Source of the DNA: Paenibacillus sp. FSL R5-0341
Lineage (GTDB): Bacteria; Bacillota; Bacilli; Paenibacillales; Paenibacillaceae
Length of the DNA stretch: 64,000 nucleotides
Assembly (NCBI RefSeq): GCF_037975235.1
Contig: NZ_CP150241.1
Coordinates: 3,162,001-3,226,000 of the forward strand
Direction: 5' to 3'
The notes beneath the pieces were generated by a model. The model was not told where the DNA came from, searched no databases, and worked only from the letters and a program-made list of their open reading frames with translations. Numbering within the stretch: position 1 is the first letter of the stretch; each line of letters opens with the position of its first letter. Position numbers and translations under genes: made by a program. Positions 1 to 8,712 of this stretch are shown piece after piece.

Positions 1-583
1 CAATCAATTAGATGCCATTACGGCAGGCCGGGTTATCGTGGATGATCAGGATCTGAATGACCCTAAAACCAACCTGAACAAGGCTCGTGAAAATATTGGC
101 ATGGTATTTCAACATTTTAACTTGTTCCCTCATTTTAGTGTACTTAAAAACATCATGTTTGCGCCCAGAGAACTCGGGATATTAAATGCCCAGCAGGCGC
201 GTGATACAGCACTCAAATTACTTGAGCGTGTGGGTCTGTCTGATAAAGCAGAGAGCTTCCCAACACAACTGTCAGGTGGACAAAAACAACGTGTAGCTAT
301 CGCTCGTGCGCTTGCTATGAATCCGGACGTTATGTTATTTGATGAACCAACTTCGGCGCTCGACCCTGAGATGGTAGGAGAAGTGCTTGGTGTTATGAAA
401 GACCTCGCGAGCGAAGGCATGACGATGATGATCGTTACCCATGAGATGGGTTTTGCCCGCGAAGTAGCTGATCGTGTGATCTTCATGGACGGTGGTTATA
501 TCGTCGAGCAGGGCACTCCGGAAGAGATATTTGGAAATCCGAAGAATGAACGGACGATCAGCTTTTTGGAGAAGGTACTCTAG
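1..583 (+). CDS. Amino-acid ABC transporter ATP-binding protein (GlnQ/HisP type), 5' truncated
   Basis: The reading frame is open from the left edge (codon phase starts at base 2), so the N-terminus and Walker A motif lie outside the window. The visible part has the Q-loop ([11 protein letters not shown]), the ABC signature [15 protein letters not shown], Walker [14 protein letters not shown] and the H-loop histidine in VTHEMGFA. The HFNLFPH Q-loop and the '[15 protein letters not shown]' segment are typical of polar amino-acid importers. In this family the protein hydrolyses ATP on the cytoplasmic face to drive uptake through a partner permease, which is not visible and is probably upstream. 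A hairpin terminator follows the stop directly, so this is the last gene of its operon. The substrate cannot be told from the ATPase. Confidence 0.93.
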   Translation, partial: NQLDAITAGRVIVDDQDLNDPKTNLNKARENIGMVFQHFNLFPHFSVLKNIMFAPRELGILNAQQARDTALKLLERVGLSDKAESFPTQLSGGQKQRVAIARALAMNPDVMLFDEPTSALDPEMVGEVLGVMKDLASEGMTMMIVTHEMGFAREVADRVIFMDGGYIVEQGTPEEIFGNPKNERTISFLEKVL

Positions 584-608
584 AACTGAATCGAGAATGA
601 ACACATTG

Positions 609-636
609 AAAGTCGCTATTTTAAGCGGCTTTTTTT
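609..636 (+). terminator. Rho-independent terminator
   Basis: Stem AAAGTCGC / GCGGCTTT (one G-U pair) with an 8-nt loop, followed by a T run, 25 bases after the ABC ATPase stop. Nearly the same hairpin occurs at 8127-8152 and 59155-59182. Confidence 0.85.
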
Positions 637-721
637 GTTATATTTATGAGGTGATATTATAGGTAGCGCTCCTTTCTTAAAAGACCAACCAAATAAGCGA
701 AGAAAGCGAGGTCTGTACTCC

Positions 722-1084
722 ATGGAAAATGTGTCACAAGAAGTTCAACTGGAATCCATCAAAGCCTTTCAATCAACCATCCGCAAATCGGAAAATGCTC
801 TAGCAAATATGATCCAGAAAAGTTCAAATACTACCTTATTACAAAAACGCCTCAAAGCTCTGCATATCGGCGCAGCGTTATTGGAAAATGTCTGGAATCA
901 AAAAGCTCATTCATACACCAAGGAAGATATAGCAGAAGCCCGCCTTGTCTTGATTGGATTGTTTCCATCCCTTGAGAGCATGTATCTCAAGTCCAAAGAA
1001 GGTAGCCCTCAAAAGACTCTACTGGAGAGAAGGATTAAAGCCTTCCGGCTAGCTGTTCAAGCCATGGATGATCTCGCAATTTAA
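722..1084 (+). CDS. Small helical protein of unknown function with an internal repeat
   Basis: 120 residues, rich in Lys, Leu and Ala, with no signal peptide or membrane segment, so probably a small cytoplasmic helical protein. I do not recognise the family. Two segments look like copies of one another: TLLQKRLKALHIGAALLENV (about residues 39-58) and TLLERRIKAFRLAVQAMDDL (about 99-118), each starting TLL-[QE]-[KR]-R-[LI]-K-A, which suggests two repeated helical units. A GAGG lies ten bases before the ATG. It sits alone between a terminator and the reductase gene, so context gives no clue to its job. Codon use and length look like a real gene. Confidence 0.7.
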   Translation: MENVSQEVQLESIKAFQSTIRKSENALANMIQKSSNTTLLQKRLKALHIGAALLENVWNQKAHSYTKEDIAEARLVLIGLFPSLESMYLKSKEGSPQKTLLERRIKAFRLAVQAMDDLAI

Positions 1085-1269
1085 TCATTTCAACATTCTA
1101 AATCTTCAACAAATGAAACCGCTGAATATATTCAACGTATCCATTGTTTGACAGGAAGATTGGGTATGCGTAATGGACCATGGATACACATATGTCTATC
1201 GAATGGAGACTGATCATGGGCGAAAAAACGAATAATGCTGGATTACCCCAAGAACGGGGAAATAACACC

Positions 1270-2250
1270 ATGAATGCATTGGTATATGATACCTACGGAA
1301 CACCAGAAGTCCTTCGATTAGAAAAACTAGCCATCCCTATGCCCAAGGATCATGAAGTGTTAATTGAGGTCCATGCCACTTCGGTAAACTCCTGGGACTG
1401 GGATCTCCTTCATGGGAAGCCATTCGTTAACCGCATCGGCGCAGTCCGACAGCCTCGTTATCGAATTCTTGGCGCAGATGTCGCAGGGCGTGTAATCGCC
1501 GTTGGAGCTTCAGCTACACGGTTCAAACCAGGAGACAAGGTGTTCGGAGATCTTTCCGGTTGCGGCTGGGGTGGATTCGCGGAATATGTATGTGCGGCTG
1601 AGAATGCCTTGACACCCAAACCTGCGGGTATCAACTATGTGCAGGCAGCAGCTATTCCTCAGGCAGCCGTTCTGGCTTTGCAAGGTCTACGTGATCGGGG
1701 GGAGCTGCAAAAGGGACAGCGTGTTCTGATTAATGGCGCCGGTGGCGGAGTCGGAACATTTGCCATCCAATATGCCAAATTGCTTGGGGCTGAGGTGACT
1801 GGCGTTGACAGTGCTGAAAAGCTCGATATGTTACTCGCTGTGGGAGCTGACTATGTGTTGGACTATAGGAAAGCTGATTTCACTGCAAAAGGAGTGCAAT
1901 ACGACCTGATTCTGGATGTTATTGGCAAGCATTCGGTTTTTGCTGTGAAACGTGCATTAGTTAAGGGGGGCAGATATGTGATGATTGGAGGTCAAATGTG
2001 GCAAATTCTTCTCAATCTGATGTCAGCTCCTATTGTTGCCAGGCTTAATTATAAGCAAATAATACTTCTCATTCATAAACCGAATCATGAGGATCAAGAG
2101 GTATGGAAAGAACTTGTTGAATCAGGCCAAGTCGTGCCGATTGTTTATCGGGAGTACGCATTAAGTGAAGCGGCTCAAGCCATTCGGGATATTGGAGAAG
2201 GTCGTGTGAAAGGAAAAGCCGTCGTCTCCATCAAGAAAACGGAAGTATGA
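1270..2250 (+). CDS. Zinc-independent MDR-family NAD(P)-dependent alcohol dehydrogenase / quinone reductase-like oxidoreductase
   Basis: About 326 residues from the chosen ATG. The N-terminal GroES-like domain begins MNALVYDTYGTPEVLRLEK, as in quinone-oxidoreductase-type MDR enzymes. The Rossmann domain has the dinucleotide loop GAGGGVGTFAIQYAKLLGA. The Cys/His set for catalytic zinc is not apparent, so it most resembles the zinc-free QOR/crotonyl reductase-like branch reducing enones or quinones with NAD(P)H. In-frame starts at 1180 and 1216 are possible. 1270 matches the usual family N-terminus and has a GGGGA nine bases upstream. A TetR gene follows 117 bases later on the same strand, and the reductase, TetR and MFS order resembles an inducible detoxification group. 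The substrate is unknown. Confidence 0.88.
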   Translation: MNALVYDTYGTPEVLRLEKLAIPMPKDHEVLIEVHATSVNSWDWDLLHGKPFVNRIGAVRQPRYRILGADVAGRVIAVGASATRFKPGDKVFGDLSGCGWGGFAEYVCAAENALTPKPAGINYVQAAAIPQAAVLALQGLRDRGELQKGQRVLINGAGGGVGTFAIQYAKLLGAEVTGVDSAEKLDMLLAVGADYVLDYRKADFTAKGVQYDLILDVIGKHSVFAVKRALVKGGRYVMIGGQMWQILLNLMSAPIVARLNYKQIILLIHKPNHEDQEVWKELVESGQVVPIVYREYALSEAAQAIRDIGEGRVKGKAVVSIKKTEV

Positions 2251-2367
2251 ACAGAAGGGCATCATGAAGGTAGCTTGTCGATTCGTACCTTGACAACAAA
2301 AAACTCTTTAGTTATTATTGCATCAATGACAGTGGTTACTGACATTCAGGAAGGAGGGGATATAGAC

Positions 2368-2958
2368 ATGTCCATTAGCAGCAATCTAAGCAGTAAAGAA
2401 AACTTAATGTTGACGGCCATCGATTTAATTTCAAAAAAAGGCTATAAAAGTGTGACGACACAGGAAATAGCTACAACAGCCGGACTAAGTGAAAAAACCT
2501 TGTTTCGGCACTTTGGAACCAAACAAAACTTGTTAGAGACTGCCTTTGACCAATATCATTATGCAGAAGAGATGACAAGGATCTTCAATGAAAAACTCGT
2601 ATGGGATCTGTATACAGATTTGTTGTTGATCAGCAAGACATATCATAATATCATGAACCGTAACCGCAAATTGTTTATGATTAGCCTGAAGGAAGTAGAG
2701 CATCTACCCGGTTATAGAGAGAGAACGGTAAAGCATCCTCAACAACTTTTGGAGATTCTAACCAATTACTTTAATATCATGTTTGATAAAGGAAAGTTGG
2801 TTCAAATCAATCCTGAACTGCAAGCTTTTTCATTCATGTCATTGAATTATGGCGTATTCATAAATAATCTCGAAGAAGATGTGCTTTTTCCAGGGCTCTC
2901 ATTGGAAGGCATCATTACAGAGAGTGTGTGGACGTTTACTAGGGCATTAACTCCCTAG
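2368..2958 (+). CDS. TetR/AcrR family transcriptional regulator
   Basis: 196 residues. The first 60 hold a TetR-type helix-turn-helix (TTQEIATTAGLSEKTLFRHFGTKQNLLETAF), and the remainder is the variable ligand-binding helical domain. The start at 2368 was chosen over the longer open frame from 2275 because AAGGAGGGGA lies seven bases before it and MSISSNLSSKENLMLTAIDLI is a normal TetR beginning. It sits between the MDR reductase and the damaged MFS gene on the same strand, so it probably controlled the efflux gene and perhaps the reductase. The effector is unknown. If the efflux pump is dead, the regulator may be left without its main target. Confidence 0.9.
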   Translation: MSISSNLSSKENLMLTAIDLISKKGYKSVTTQEIATTAGLSEKTLFRHFGTKQNLLETAFDQYHYAEEMTRIFNEKLVWDLYTDLLLISKTYHNIMNRNRKLFMISLKEVEHLPGYRERTVKHPQQLLEILTNYFNIMFDKGKLVQINPELQAFSFMSLNYGVFINNLEEDVLFPGLSLEGIITESVWTFTRALTP

Positions 2959-3026
2959 TTTTTTTAAAGTTTTTAATGACAGTAAGTACTGACAGACAAT
3001 TTATTTTCAAAAGAATTGAGGAGAGT

Positions 3027-4203
3027 ATGATGAACACCAATAAAGAAGCGTTATTGCTCCGTGTTCTTGTTTTCACACTGATCATATCAGTCATGAATGG
3101 AATGATGTTTAATGTTGTATTACCTGTGATTGGCAAAGAGTTCCAACTTACTGCTTCTCAAGCGAGTTGGATCGTTACAGGGTATTTGATTGTATATGCG
3201 ATAGGTACTGTTACTTACGGGAAACTTACCGATAAATACAGCATAAAGGGTCTAATTTCATTTGGTCTTTGGATATTGGCAGCAGGCTCTCTTCTGGGGA
3301 TTGTGGCTACAGAGTATTGGATGGTTATTGTTGCACGGATCGTACAAGCTGCTGGTGCAGCGGTCATACCTGCATTGGCCATGATTATTCCCGTTCGATA
3401 CTTCGCACCGGAGAAACGCGGGCAAGCGTTGGGTACCTCCGCCATTGGTATTGCTCTTGGAAATGCTCTTGCTCCGATCGTAGCCGGATTTGTATCGAGT
3501 GCTTTAAGTTGGCAATTTCTTTTTGTAATCCCATTGCTTTCTCTTGCTGCGCTACCTTTTTATCGAAAATACATGGATGATGAAAGAGGCGGCAGTGAAA
3601 AAATGGATTATTTGGGCGGAGCGTTATTAGCAGGAACGGTTGCTACACTTTTGCTCGCATTAACCCAATCTAATGCATGGTGCCTATTAATCGGGATGGT
3701 CTTATTAATACTGTTCATTATGCGCATTCGTTATGCGGAAGTGCCGTTTGTGAAACCCGCTGTTTTTCAAAACAAAGCATATTCAGCATACGGCATCTTC
3801 ACTACTTGTTGTTGGTTTCATAAGCCTATCATTAGTTGTAGGTGCTACACCTGTCTTGATTTCCTTTTTTCTTGTTTTTGGTGTTCTGGGTCAGTCTTAT
3901 ATGCAAATTGCGATCTCAAATACCATTGCTCAGACGCTTCCCAAAGAGCAAATTGGAATCGGGATGGGGTTGCTATCCATGTTTAACTTCATTGCAGTGT
4001 CTGTGTCTACTGCTGCCCTAGGAAAGGTGCTTGACGGGGGAAAAACCACGCTTCAACTGAACCCTTTGATTCAAGATAAGACAGCTTTTGTGTACAGTAA
4101 TATTTTTATTGTGCTCGCTTTGTTTGTTATTGCGATGACCATGTTATATATGCTGCAATTTGGGCGTAAGTCCAAAACTGTTCATCATTCGAGTGCATCT
4201 TAA
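3027..4203 (+). pseudogene. MFS drug-efflux transporter (TetA(L)/DHA2-like), broken by internal deletion and frameshift
   Basis: The frame starting ATGATGAAC at 3027 (GAGGAG upstream) reads as a normal 14-TM-type MFS exporter for about 258 residues. It has NVVLPVIGKEF, the loop motif YGKLTDKYSIKG and the antiporter-like segment RIVQAAGAAVIPAL. Around 3790-3810 it runs into a frame with no MFS character and stops at 3986. Reading frame 1 from about 3800 to 4203 resumes MFS sequence (VVGFISLSLVVGATPVLIS ... YSNIFIVLALF). Compared from memory with TetA(L) (458 aa), the joined product is only about 390 aa and the block around TM 9-11 is missing, so this is a deletion plus frameshift. The MFS function is probably lost. 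A 14-TM pump would be proton-driven. Confidence 0.8.
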
Positions 4204-4219
4204 CGATGAACATGAAATG

Positions 4220-4262
4220 AAAGAGAGGTCTGTCTAATGAACGACAGATCTCTCTTTTTCTT
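4220..4262. terminator. Bidirectional hairpin terminator
   Basis: A 15-bp stem (AAAGAGAGGTCTGTC paired with its near-perfect complement, one G-U) with an 8-nt loop and a following T-rich tract. It lies between the convergent MFS pseudogene and GH27 gene and can serve both strands. Confidence 0.85.
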
Positions 4263-4270
4263 TTGTGAGT

Positions 4271-5551
4271 TTAGGAAAACTGATACAGCCGCACACCATG
4301 CGCTGGCACAGTCGCAGCTAAGGAGTTCTCACTAAATTCAGCTGCTTCTCCGCTCCACAATTCGGTACCTTTCGTAATGCCCGAGAGGCCGATTTCCTCA
4401 ATAGACTGATCCACAGGTAGAGCATTCTCACCGATGTTAAACACAGCGACGTAAGAGGAACCATCCGCATGCAGGGCAGTCCACACAATAAGATCGTCTT
4501 TGCGTAAGGCTTCTTTGGCTCCGTAGCTCTCGCGATGCATTCGCAGAACCTCACGATTGGTTAACAGGGACAGTGTCCAGTCATCATTATCTCGCAGCTC
4601 ACCACCGAAGATGAGCGGGGAACGGAAGATGCTCCACAGCGACATCATCGTCAGCTGCTCGTCAGGTGTGAACCGAGTCCAGCGATCCGCACCACCCCCG
4701 TCTACAGAACGGATGCCGATATGACCCAAAGGCAACATATCACAGTCTGGCCAGCAGCCTGCTTGGGGAACGCCTTGCCATGTGCGGCAGCGGTCGAACA
4801 TATCCAATAACAGCGGCCAAAGGTCCCAGAAATCGTCCGTGACCCGCCACATGTTGGCATGTTCGGCTAAGAATTCGGAGTATTCTACCGGAGCAGGGCC
4901 GGGAGAGAGACTCAGTACCATTGGCCGACCAGAGCGCTCAATCGCTTTGGATATCATTTCGATCTCAGGCTGATGGGTGTCATAGAGCCTTGAAGCAGCA
5001 ATATCGTCTACTTTAACCAAGTCAACGCCCCATTGTGCATACAGTTCAAAAAGCGAATCGTAATAGGCCTGTGCGCCTTCTTTTGAGCTATCGACACCAT
5101 ACATATCCGTATTCCAGGGACAGATGGAGTTCGGATGAGCAATATCGCGCGCAGTGGCGGTTGTACCCAGAATCGGAGTAGCCGCATGTGCAGCCTGACG
5201 TGGAATACCGCGCATGATGTGAATGCCGAATTGCAGTCCAAGACTATGAACGTAATCGGCTAATGGCTTAAATCCCTGTCCATTTGCAGCGGAAGGAAAG
5301 CGATTCTCAGCAGGCATAAGCCGTGAATATTCATCCATAATTAGTGGAACGAACGGACGATATTGCGAAGAATTGGCCAAAGGTTCGTACCATTGAATAT
5401 CGACCGTAATGTAGCTCCAGCCGAAGTCTTTAAGATGTTCTGCCATGTACTCGGCGTTGCCACGGATTTCGTCTTCCGTAACGGCTGCACCGTAACAATC
5501 CCAGCTGTTCCAGCCAAGCGGTGGAGTTGATGCTGCAAGCGTATGATTCAT
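4271..5551 (-). CDS. GH27-family alpha-galactosidase-like glycoside hydrolase (intracellular)
   Basis: 426 residues without a signal peptide, so a cytoplasmic exo-enzyme. It opens with PPLGWNSWDCYG, the GH27/GH36 clan-D signature. The nucleophile Asp is in DLVKVDD (about D182), and the acid/base Asp is in WRVTDDFWD (D239/D240). A C-terminal beta domain ends in the usual HGVRLYQF. GH27 enzymes release terminal alpha-galactose, and some members act on alpha-GalNAc or beta-L-arabinopyranose, so substrate specificity is open. The start has AAGGAG eight bases upstream. An AraC gene lies 108 bases upstream on the same strand and is the likely activator. Confidence 0.92.
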   Translation of the reverse strand: MNHTLAASTPPLGWNSWDCYGAAVTEDEIRGNAEYMAEHLKDFGWSYITVDIQWYEPLANSSQYRPFVPLIMDEYSRLMPAENRFPSAANGQGFKPLADYVHSLGLQFGIHIMRGIPRQAAHAATPILGTTATARDIAHPNSICPWNTDMYGVDSSKEGAQAYYDSLFELYAQWGVDLVKVDDIAASRLYDTHQPEIEMISKAIERSGRPMVLSLSPGPAPVEYSEFLAEHANMWRVTDDFWDLWPLLLDMFDRCRTWQGVPQAGCWPDCDMLPLGHIGIRSVDGGGADRWTRFTPDEQLTMMSLWSIFRSPLIFGGELRDNDDWTLSLLTNREVLRMHRESYGAKEALRKDDLIVWTALHADGSSYVAVFNIGENALPVDQSIEEIGLSGITKGTELWSGEAAEFSENSLAATVPAHGVRLYQFS

Positions 5552-5659
5552 GGTAAGGCTCCTTTATGGATTAATTATTGCTCTCGCTAAATTCATCATA
5601 ATAAAGGATTTTATTAATATCTACAGTAATGTTGAGTGTAGAATAGCAAAATATTGCGG

Positions 5660-6541
5660 TTAGTCAAAGAACAATTTACGGTACACAAGGCTTTCTCCGC
5701 CACTACGAAATTCACCTGGCGTAACCCCGGTTATGCTGCGAAAGGCTTTGATAAAATAACTTCCACTGGAATAGCCGACTTGTTCGGCGATGACTTCAAC
5801 ACTAAGGGTAGTTCCGCGCAGCAGTTCCATCGCTTTCTCAGTGCGTACACGGGTCAGATAAGCACCTGGCGTCAAGCCTGTACTGGAGGAAAAGCGACGT
5901 ATAAAGTGATATTTGGAAAGGGAAACCTGCTCGGCAAGGTGATCGATACTGATCATCTTGGAGTAATTGTTTTCTATGTATTCAACCGCTATTTGAATGT
6001 TCTCAGACCAATTTTCCCTGTTGTGCAATGTTGTTTTCTGTAGTCGGGTTAATTCTGTCATGAACTGATACACGCTGGATGATGCGATCAGAGGATCAGT
6101 AATTCGGCCTGCAGCCGCATCAGTCACGATCATCCGCAACAGTCGGATCGGTGTACAATCAGCGGGAAGATAGGGAACTTCTCCCGCTTCACGAAGAAAT
6201 TTTCGCCAATGGGGTAGAATAAGAGTGGGCCTGAACAGCAGGAACAGAAACTCCCAAGGTTCTTTTGATGCTGGATGGTAGTAATAGCGATGTGGGCCTG
6301 GAATTTCTGCTAAAAAAGCTTGTCCTGCGGTAACATGATGAATACGATTATTCGACTCAAATACACCTTCACCTGAAATTGTATATTGGAACAACAGGAG
6401 AGGTCCGTCCGAACGCTCGAGTCCATCCCAATGATAAGAAGGATCGGTTATTGAATCACATCCAGCCGCAAACATTACACACAGCTGGAGCTCCTTGTCT
6501 TCGGCGAATCGAAACCCATAGGTTCCTCTGGGGATATTCAT
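5660..6541 (-). CDS. AraC-family transcriptional regulator (likely controls the GH27 gene)
   Basis: 293 residues. The first ~160 form a cupin-like ligand-binding domain (GEGVFESNNRIHHVTAGQAFL). The last ~100 hold two helix-turn-helix units (SIDHLAEQVSLSKYHFIRRF and SVEVIAEQVGYSSGSYFIKAF), ending in the typical GVTPGEFR. AAGGAG precedes the ATG. It lies 27 bases downstream of a TetR gene and 108 bases upstream of the GH27 gene, all on the minus strand, so co-transcription with TetR and activation of GH27 by a galactoside are plausible. The ligand is inferred from the neighbour only. Confidence 0.9.
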   Translation of the reverse strand: MNIPRGTYGFRFAEDKELQLCVMFAAGCDSITDPSYHWDGLERSDGPLLLFQYTISGEGVFESNNRIHHVTAGQAFLAEIPGPHRYYYHPASKEPWEFLFLLFRPTLILPHWRKFLREAGEVPYLPADCTPIRLLRMIVTDAAAGRITDPLIASSSVYQFMTELTRLQKTTLHNRENWSENIQIAVEYIENNYSKMISIDHLAEQVSLSKYHFIRRFSSSTGLTPGAYLTRVRTEKAMELLRGTTLSVEVIAEQVGYSSGSYFIKAFRSITGVTPGEFRSGGESLVYRKLFFD

Positions 6542-6568
6542 ATCAGTTCTCCTTGTTGCCCTGAATTT

Positions 6569-7180
6569 TTACTGCGCTCCGCGAATGAAAAGTTCTACTA
6601 GCTTTTGGGCCAATGAAAAATTCGAACCATATTTGTGCAGGTTATCTTCCCGATTACCCATAAGCATTAAAGTCGAGAAGGTCTCTGCTAGGAAAAACGG
6701 ATCTTCCGTCCGAAGTCTATTTTCATCGATTGCCCGTTGGAAATGAGCGGCTAACACCTCGTGAATCTGATGCTCCGCGTTGCGTATATCCTGAATTTGA
6801 GCATAGTCGAGAAAAGGCTCAGCTTTTCTGAGCATAGTTTCAATCTCTGCATGTGGATTGCCCAATCTGGCCTCTGCCAGACGAACAAGCCCCGACTCCA
6901 AATTCTCCGCCTGATCAAGCATCTGCGAGGTTAATTGACTCACATTGTGTAGCATCGTTGTAAAGGCAACCTTAAAAAGCTCTGGTTTGCTGGTAAAATG
7001 ATAATAAATGGTTGGCTTTGACACGCTACATGCTTGGCCAATTTGCTGAAGCGTGACCGTTTCGTAGCCATACTCCATGAATAGCTTTGAAGCCGTTTGA
7101 ATAATGGTTTGCTGAATAGAGATATCTTCGTCGCCAAGTTTCGGTCTTCCAGGCAAACGTTTGGGTGATTTTTTTGTCAT
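6569..7180 (-). CDS. TetR/AcrR family transcriptional regulator
   Basis: 203 residues from the chosen ATG (MTKKSPKRLPGRPKLGDED), preceded by GGAGGG seven bases upstream. Longer in-frame starts at 7195 and 7234 would place the ribosome site inside the gene. The helix-turn-helix is VTLQQIGQACSVSKPTIYYHFTSKPELFKVAF. A perfect 26-bp palindrome lies 59 bases upstream between this gene and the divergent hydrolase gene, so it very likely represses itself and that hydrolase. The helix-turn-helix is standard and the C-terminal domain gives no ligand hint. Confidence 0.9.
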   Translation of the reverse strand: MTKKSPKRLPGRPKLGDEDISIQQTIIQTASKLFMEYGYETVTLQQIGQACSVSKPTIYYHFTSKPELFKVAFTTMLHNVSQLTSQMLDQAENLESGLVRLAEARLGNPHAEIETMLRKAEPFLDYAQIQDIRNAEHQIHEVLAAHFQRAIDENRLRTEDPFFLAETFSTLMLMGNREDNLHKYGSNFSLAQKLVELFIRGAQ

Positions 7181-7238
7181 TGGACTTCCCTCCATGAATA
7201 TTTTATGACAAATAACGATAGTAAGCAAAATCACTTGT

Positions 7239-7264
7239 AATTATACTTACCGGTAAGTATAATT
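7239..7264. promoter_or_regulatory. Perfect 26-bp palindrome, probable TetR operator
   Basis: The palindrome is centred on CCGG at 7250-7253 with core TACTTACCGGTAAGTA. Every base from 7239 to 7264 pairs with its mirror partner. It sits between the minus-strand TetR gene (start 7180) and the plus-strand hydrolase gene (start 7319). Length and symmetry suit a TetR dimer pair. Confidence 0.85.
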
Positions 7265-7318
7265 TATAAAGAGTTAAAAAAGGCAACACATTATCCTCAT
7301 GACAAGGTGGTTTTAGGG

Positions 7319-8080
7319 TTGAAGACAGCACAACGTACAAACAAATGGAAAAAGATAATCATGTGGACAATCTTGTCCATCGTTATCATCGTGGCCGGAG
7401 TTTTCGTATATCTCAATTCGGTTACGTATAGTCCTTCTGAGCGAGCTGAAACGGCGATGACAAGCGATGCTCAGGTTAATGTCACCAAGATTAAGGACGG
7501 TTACCGGTTTGAACCCTTGGGTACAGAGGTAACCGAACCGAATATTATTTTTTATCCGGGCGGTCTAGTTAAACCTGAAAGTTATTCTCCACTTGCCAGA
7601 GAAATGGCAGAGCAGGGTCACCGTGTATACATCGCGAACATGCCGATAAACTTGGCGATTTTCGGTCAAAACAAGGCTGACTCCTTTATCGAGGAACATC
7701 CTAACGAAGCGTTTGTTATTGGCGGCCATTCATTGGGCGGGTCATTCGCAGCACGGTATGCCGCGGAGCACAAGGAGAATTTGGAAGGCGTCTTTTTCTT
7801 GGCTTCTTATGCAGACGAAGGGGGTAGCTTGAAGAATACAGACTTGTCTATCTTACAGATTACAGGCTCGGACGACGGAGTGCTTAACTGGGAAGACTGG
7901 GAGAACTCCAAAGCAAATCTTCCGGAAAAAACGACATATGTAAGTATCGAGGGTGGTAATCACGGTCAATTTGGCTCATACGGTATGCAAAAAGGAGATA
8001 ATCAACCTGTTATTACGGAAGAAAAGCAGTTGGAAGAGGTTGTCGCAGCACTGGAGAACTGGATGGATACTTTAAATTAA
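7319..8080 (+). CDS. Membrane-anchored alpha/beta hydrolase
   Basis: About 253 residues. An N-terminal membrane segment (IIMWTILSIVIIVAGVFVYL) probably acts as a signal anchor with the catalytic domain outside. The nucleophile elbow is GHSLGGS, the acid is likely the Asp in ITGSDDGVLN, and the histidine is in GGNHGQFGSYG. The chain has the short alpha/beta-hydrolase layout with few cap elements. The TTG at 7319 is preferred because AAGGTGG lies eight bases upstream. The GTG at 7307, four codons earlier, lies inside that ribosome site. The gene is divergent from TetR across the palindrome, so expression is probably induced by a TetR ligand. The substrate is unknown. Confidence 0.85.
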   Translation: MKTAQRTNKWKKIIMWTILSIVIIVAGVFVYLNSVTYSPSERAETAMTSDAQVNVTKIKDGYRFEPLGTEVTEPNIIFYPGGLVKPESYSPLAREMAEQGHRVYIANMPINLAIFGQNKADSFIEEHPNEAFVIGGHSLGGSFAARYAAEHKENLEGVFFLASYADEGGSLKNTDLSILQITGSDDGVLNWEDWENSKANLPEKTTYVSIEGGNHGQFGSYGMQKGDNQPVITEEKQLEEVVAALENWMDTLN

Positions 8081-8126
8081 ACTATTAAATGAATGTATTG
8101 AATGGATAAATTACGTGGTACAATCG

Positions 8127-8152
8127 AAGTCGCTATTTTAGCGGCTTTTTTT
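8127..8152 (+). terminator. Rho-independent terminator
   Basis: Stem AAGTCGCTA / TAGCGGCTT with a 3-nt loop, then a T run. It lies 46 bases after the hydrolase stop and is a close copy of the hairpins at 609 and 59155. Confidence 0.85.
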
Positions 8153-8263
8153 GTTTAAAGAATTGCTTTAATTACCACTAATCGTTAACATTAGAAGCAC
8201 TGTCATCGAAGTAGCAGCAAAACGAAGGACAGCAAGAGTAAGACAGTAAAAGGAGAAAAGATT

Positions 8264-8698
8264 ATGTTTTTCAAAAAATTCGCTTACACACTATTGATCA
8301 TCATCGCCGCATTATTGTTCTCGGGCTGTACTTCACAGTCACTGCTTGATCTCGGCTCACCTCAAGTTTCGGAGGATATGGGATTTGATGAGGTTGCCGA
8401 CTATATCTCTGAGCACAATGAACTCCCGCCAAATTACATTACCAAGAAAGAGGCCAGGGATCTGGGATGGGAACCAAGTGAAGGGAACCTGCATGAAGTG
8501 GCTCCAGGCAAAAGCATCGGCGGTGACGTATTCAGAAACCGGGAAGGATTACTCCCCAACAAAAAAGGCCGTATCTGGTACGAAGCCGATATAAATTACT
8601 CAGGAGGTCGGCGCGGAAGCGATCGAATTCTATACTCGAATGATGGTCTAATCTACCAGACGACAGATCATTATAAGTCATTTGAACAGTTAAAATAA
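8264..8698 (+). CDS. Barnase-like guanyl-specific ribonuclease with lipoprotein signal
   Basis: 144 residues. The mature part follows barnase closely: FDEVADYISEHNELPPNYIT, then PGKSIGGDVFRNREG, then ADINYSGG and SDRILYSNDGLIYQTTDHY. The catalytic base E107, R121 and H136 match barnase E73, R87 and H102 with identical spacing. K61, R93 and R117 correspond to K27, R59 and R83. It should cleave RNA after guanosine. Unlike classic barnase, which is freely secreted, the signal ends LLFSGC, a lipobox with lipidation at C22, so the enzyme is probably tethered outside the membrane. AAAGGAG precedes the start. The barstar homologue follows 14 bases after the stop. Confidence 0.95.
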   Translation: MFFKKFAYTLLIIIAALLFSGCTSQSLLDLGSPQVSEDMGFDEVADYISEHNELPPNYITKKEARDLGWEPSEGNLHEVAPGKSIGGDVFRNREGLLPNKKGRIWYEADINYSGGRRGSDRILYSNDGLIYQTTDHYKSFEQLK

Positions 8699-8712
8699 AT
8701 GGAGGGATTGCT

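Noticed and set aside
3856-4203. ORF of 115 residues read as a separate membrane protein
   Set aside because: It is the C-terminal part of the same MFS protein shifted to another frame, with no ribosome site, so it is counted in the pseudogene.
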